Shown: piece by piece, positions 61,541 to 64,000 of the stretch | Numbering within the stretch: position 1 is the stretch's first letter | Layout of the letters: each line of letters opens with the position of its first letter | From: Spirodela intermedia | Lineage: Eukaryota; Streptophyta; Magnoliopsida; Alismatales; Araceae | Reading direction: 5' to 3' | NCBI GenBank assembly: GCA_902729315.2 | Contig: LR746278.1 | Location: 188,501 to 252,500, forward strand | DNA length: 64,000 nt | Notes under the pieces: generated by a model | What the model was told of the DNA's origin: nothing | The model's database searches: none | What the model saw: only the letters and a program-made list of their open reading frames with translations | Position numbers and translations under genes: made by a program

Positions 61541-64000
61541 CTGCCAAAGTATGACGATAATGTCATGCAGATAGAATAATGAGAATTAAATAGCCAAACA
61601 AAGCCATCTGTTCGTAATTTACAATTATTATGAAAATCCATGCATGACACAGCCTAAAATATATAAAAAACAAAGCAAATAACTTTCGGTTAGAATGAAA
61701 ATATTTCCAACGGTGCTGGTGCTTGTCGGGAGGTACATAAATACTATCTCAGATTCATAAAGAAGTTATTGATGTAGAAAATATTGAACTAGAATCTGTG
61801 GATAAAGACACAAGTGATGATACTTCACTGCACATGATTTCTATAGATCATGTAAATTAGTTTTACTTACAGACTCTGTAGGTATAACGAGCGCTCGGTA
61901 TAACATACAGACTCTGTCGGTCTAACAAGCAGTCGGTACAAAATCCCTTTGTTGAATAACAGCGTTTGCATTTGCCTTTCCGATGACAATAAATTGAATG
62001 CTTCGGATCACTTAAATTCTAAGTTGACTAAGAGCAATAAAAGACAAATTTGTGCCACACGAGTGATCCTAGCCACTTCAGTAACGTGGTACCTTACCAT
62101 TCACCAGAAAATGAATGTAAGAAAGATAATGGAAAATTTTAGCAGAAAATTACGCATTAAGAAAACCTATCAGGAGCAATTTCATTATTGTCATGATGTT
62201 ACGAAGAGGCAGTACATGCCTGATATGGAATGACGCTAAAGTCAATTCTCCGAGGAACAATTTTATGGTTAATTATACAGACAAACTTCTTTGAAATAGT
62301 ATCATGTATACGGAGCAAGCACAAATTTAGCCACTGGAAGGAAACTCTGATCTTGTATTGACAACATCTCAGGAGGTGTATTCCGCATCCAAGAGTAGAC
62401 TTGCTGAGGCCTATAAAATTTAAATTACTACCAAAACCATGCATAAAACGCAATGAGTAGCAGCTTGTCCACAATAGCTAGGTTACTGAATGTTGCCAGA
62501 AAAACAGTTGTATATTGCCAATGCTGACTGCCACTGCATTTATTCACGTTTAATATCAACTAGCATTGTGAATAGTTTCAATCATCAACAGATCTTCAAC
62601 AAATCGAAGCCGGTCATCAAGGATCCATGACCAAAAAAATTCGCCTATTCCTCATCATAAAAGTTAAAGCAGACTGCTTTCCTGTAAATAAAAGTCTTTT
62701 CCAGTGAGTCCAAAAAGCCGATGACAAGTTGTTGTGATTAATTACGATAATATTGATGTCTTTTTTTGCCAAGGAATATGCACATCTATTGGTCCAAAAA
62801 CGAGAATGCCGTTGAAATGCTCAACAAAGACATGACTATCTGTCGCTAGGTTCAACTATTTTAACAAAGATAATATACACCAATGAGCATAATCCCATTA
62901 CATTCTTCAATAAAAACAAGGCTACCTAACACATTGAAAATTTTGCCAATCACGAAGTTGATATAATCATATAAAAAATCTCAAATTTCCCATTATTTTA
63001 GATATGATCATTCATTATACTTTGACCAAAGATGTTTTTAATGCACTGTAGTCACCCCGTAGGAATTTCTTTTATACATTTTTTATCCTTTTTTTTATGT
63101 GCTTCCAATTTAGTATTAAATGAGAGAGACATGAAATCATTCACAAACCTTATCGGAATCAGCTAAAGGCAGTTAATTCAGAACCCTAGAAATACCAAAT
63201 ATCGAGTATAACAGGCAATCTGGCCCAGCAATATATGCCAATTCTGATGAGAGAATTGTTTTTGGCTTCACAAGAAATAAAAAAATGGAAAAAATATAAT
63301 TATTTATCAGGTTCAAAAAGGAATCGTGAAAAGTTAGACAAAAGACAACAAATTCAGACTTCAAGCACTAGAAGATGAAAGCATCTAGAAGAGCACTGTG
63401 GGGAAAAAGCAAATTTGAGTTTTATCAGTAAAAATGTGATCTTATGGAATAAATTGTATTCCACCAGCTTTGAAGTAGGAGAACATCAACGCTAGGAAAC
63501 TAGAACACACATTTCATTGGTAGATATTGAAAGATAATAAAAAATGAATCATTGAGATGAAAAAGGTGTAAAGACGAATAAACTAATTCAATTATAAATG
63601 TCGTCAACCCCAGTGGGCCTCATCAATAATGTTATCAAATTATCATCATTCTTTGATAGCCATCACATTTAATGTGCCTGGGAGCGGAGCAGCATCCTCA
63701 TACTCTCTCCTCAATAAAGATTATCTCAATTATCCCAAAAAGAGGAAGCATGCTGGGTAACTAATTATCCAAACACAACAGCAGCATGGAAACAATCTTT
63801 ACCTATATCTAATCCTCGTCCAACAAAATTAGAATGCACCATTTTTTTTTTGGATCAATTCTTTTCTAAAACAAAACAATATCATCATTTCGACCAGGAA
63901 ATACCCAACCTGCATGGTGTCCAGCCTTTAGCCAATGTAGGCAAATGCCAGTCAGTAAATAAGCGAACGGGATTATTTAGCAAAAAGCAAAAACTAGAAT
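61541..64000. other. AT-rich region without a recognised gene
   Basis: This is upstream of the VPS35L-like exons on their strand. I searched the minus strand for the earlier VPS35L blocks and found no convincing exon. It may be intron, decayed exon or spacer. A few splice-like exon candidates (for example near 63,150-63,160) are too short to call. Confidence 0.4.

Noticed and set aside
62199-62474. Minus-strand frame as a possible VPS35L exon
   Set aside because: It has splice-like edges, but no residues match the family blocks expected there.
1-64000. CRISPR arrays, operons, rRNA
   Set aside because: None seen; the window is plant nuclear DNA.

Overview
This is nuclear DNA from a flowering plant. 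The genes are split by many short exons with GT-AG introns, and all the recognisable proteins are plant housekeeping or plant-specific families. The transposon half carries plant Ty3/gypsy elements, and CT/GA microsatellites are common. GC-rich exons (NOG1, last exons of PP2AA and CAP-H) beside AT-rich introns would fit a monocot, but that is inference only.

Bases 1-40,000 are gene-rich: the 3' end of an OSCA/CSC1-like calcium channel gene (+), an NPH3/BTB phototropin-signalling family gene (-), a GT14 (DUF266) glycosyltransferase gene (+), a leader-intron NOG1 ribosome-assembly GTPase gene (+), the PP2A scaffold subunit A (+), and the condensin I kleisin CAP-H (+). Exon boundaries were read from splice sites, phase and family conservation. 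Apart from the partial OSCA gene, these models give complete proteins of 596, 402, 670, 587 and 721 aa. The genes do not form an operon or a pathway. NOG1, PP2AA and CAP-H are all growth or cell-cycle functions with telo-box or TCP-type (TGGGCC/GGCCCA) promoter motifs. NOG1 and PP2AA also share a duplicated promoter/leader/intron segment.

Bases 40,000-49,900 are transposon debris: a decayed Ty3/gypsy fragment on the minus strand (about 41.9-44.45 kb), two full copies of a 1.6-1.7 kb TG...CA repeat that looks like solo LTRs, and an inverted 0.6 kb partial copy between them.

Bases 49,900-61,540 hold a minus-strand homologue of VPS35L (the retriever subunit related to VPS35), broken by frame changes and stops and expanded by insertions. 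A complete 5.84 kb Ty3/gypsy chromovirus (50,297-56,138; CAACT target duplication) lies in one intron. A third copy of the 1.6 kb repeat (58,172-59,791) lies in another. The chromovirus carries repeated Gln-to-TAG stops, suggesting decay by cytosine deamination. I found no convincing gene in 61.5-64 kb, though upstream VPS35L exons may lie there or beyond the window.
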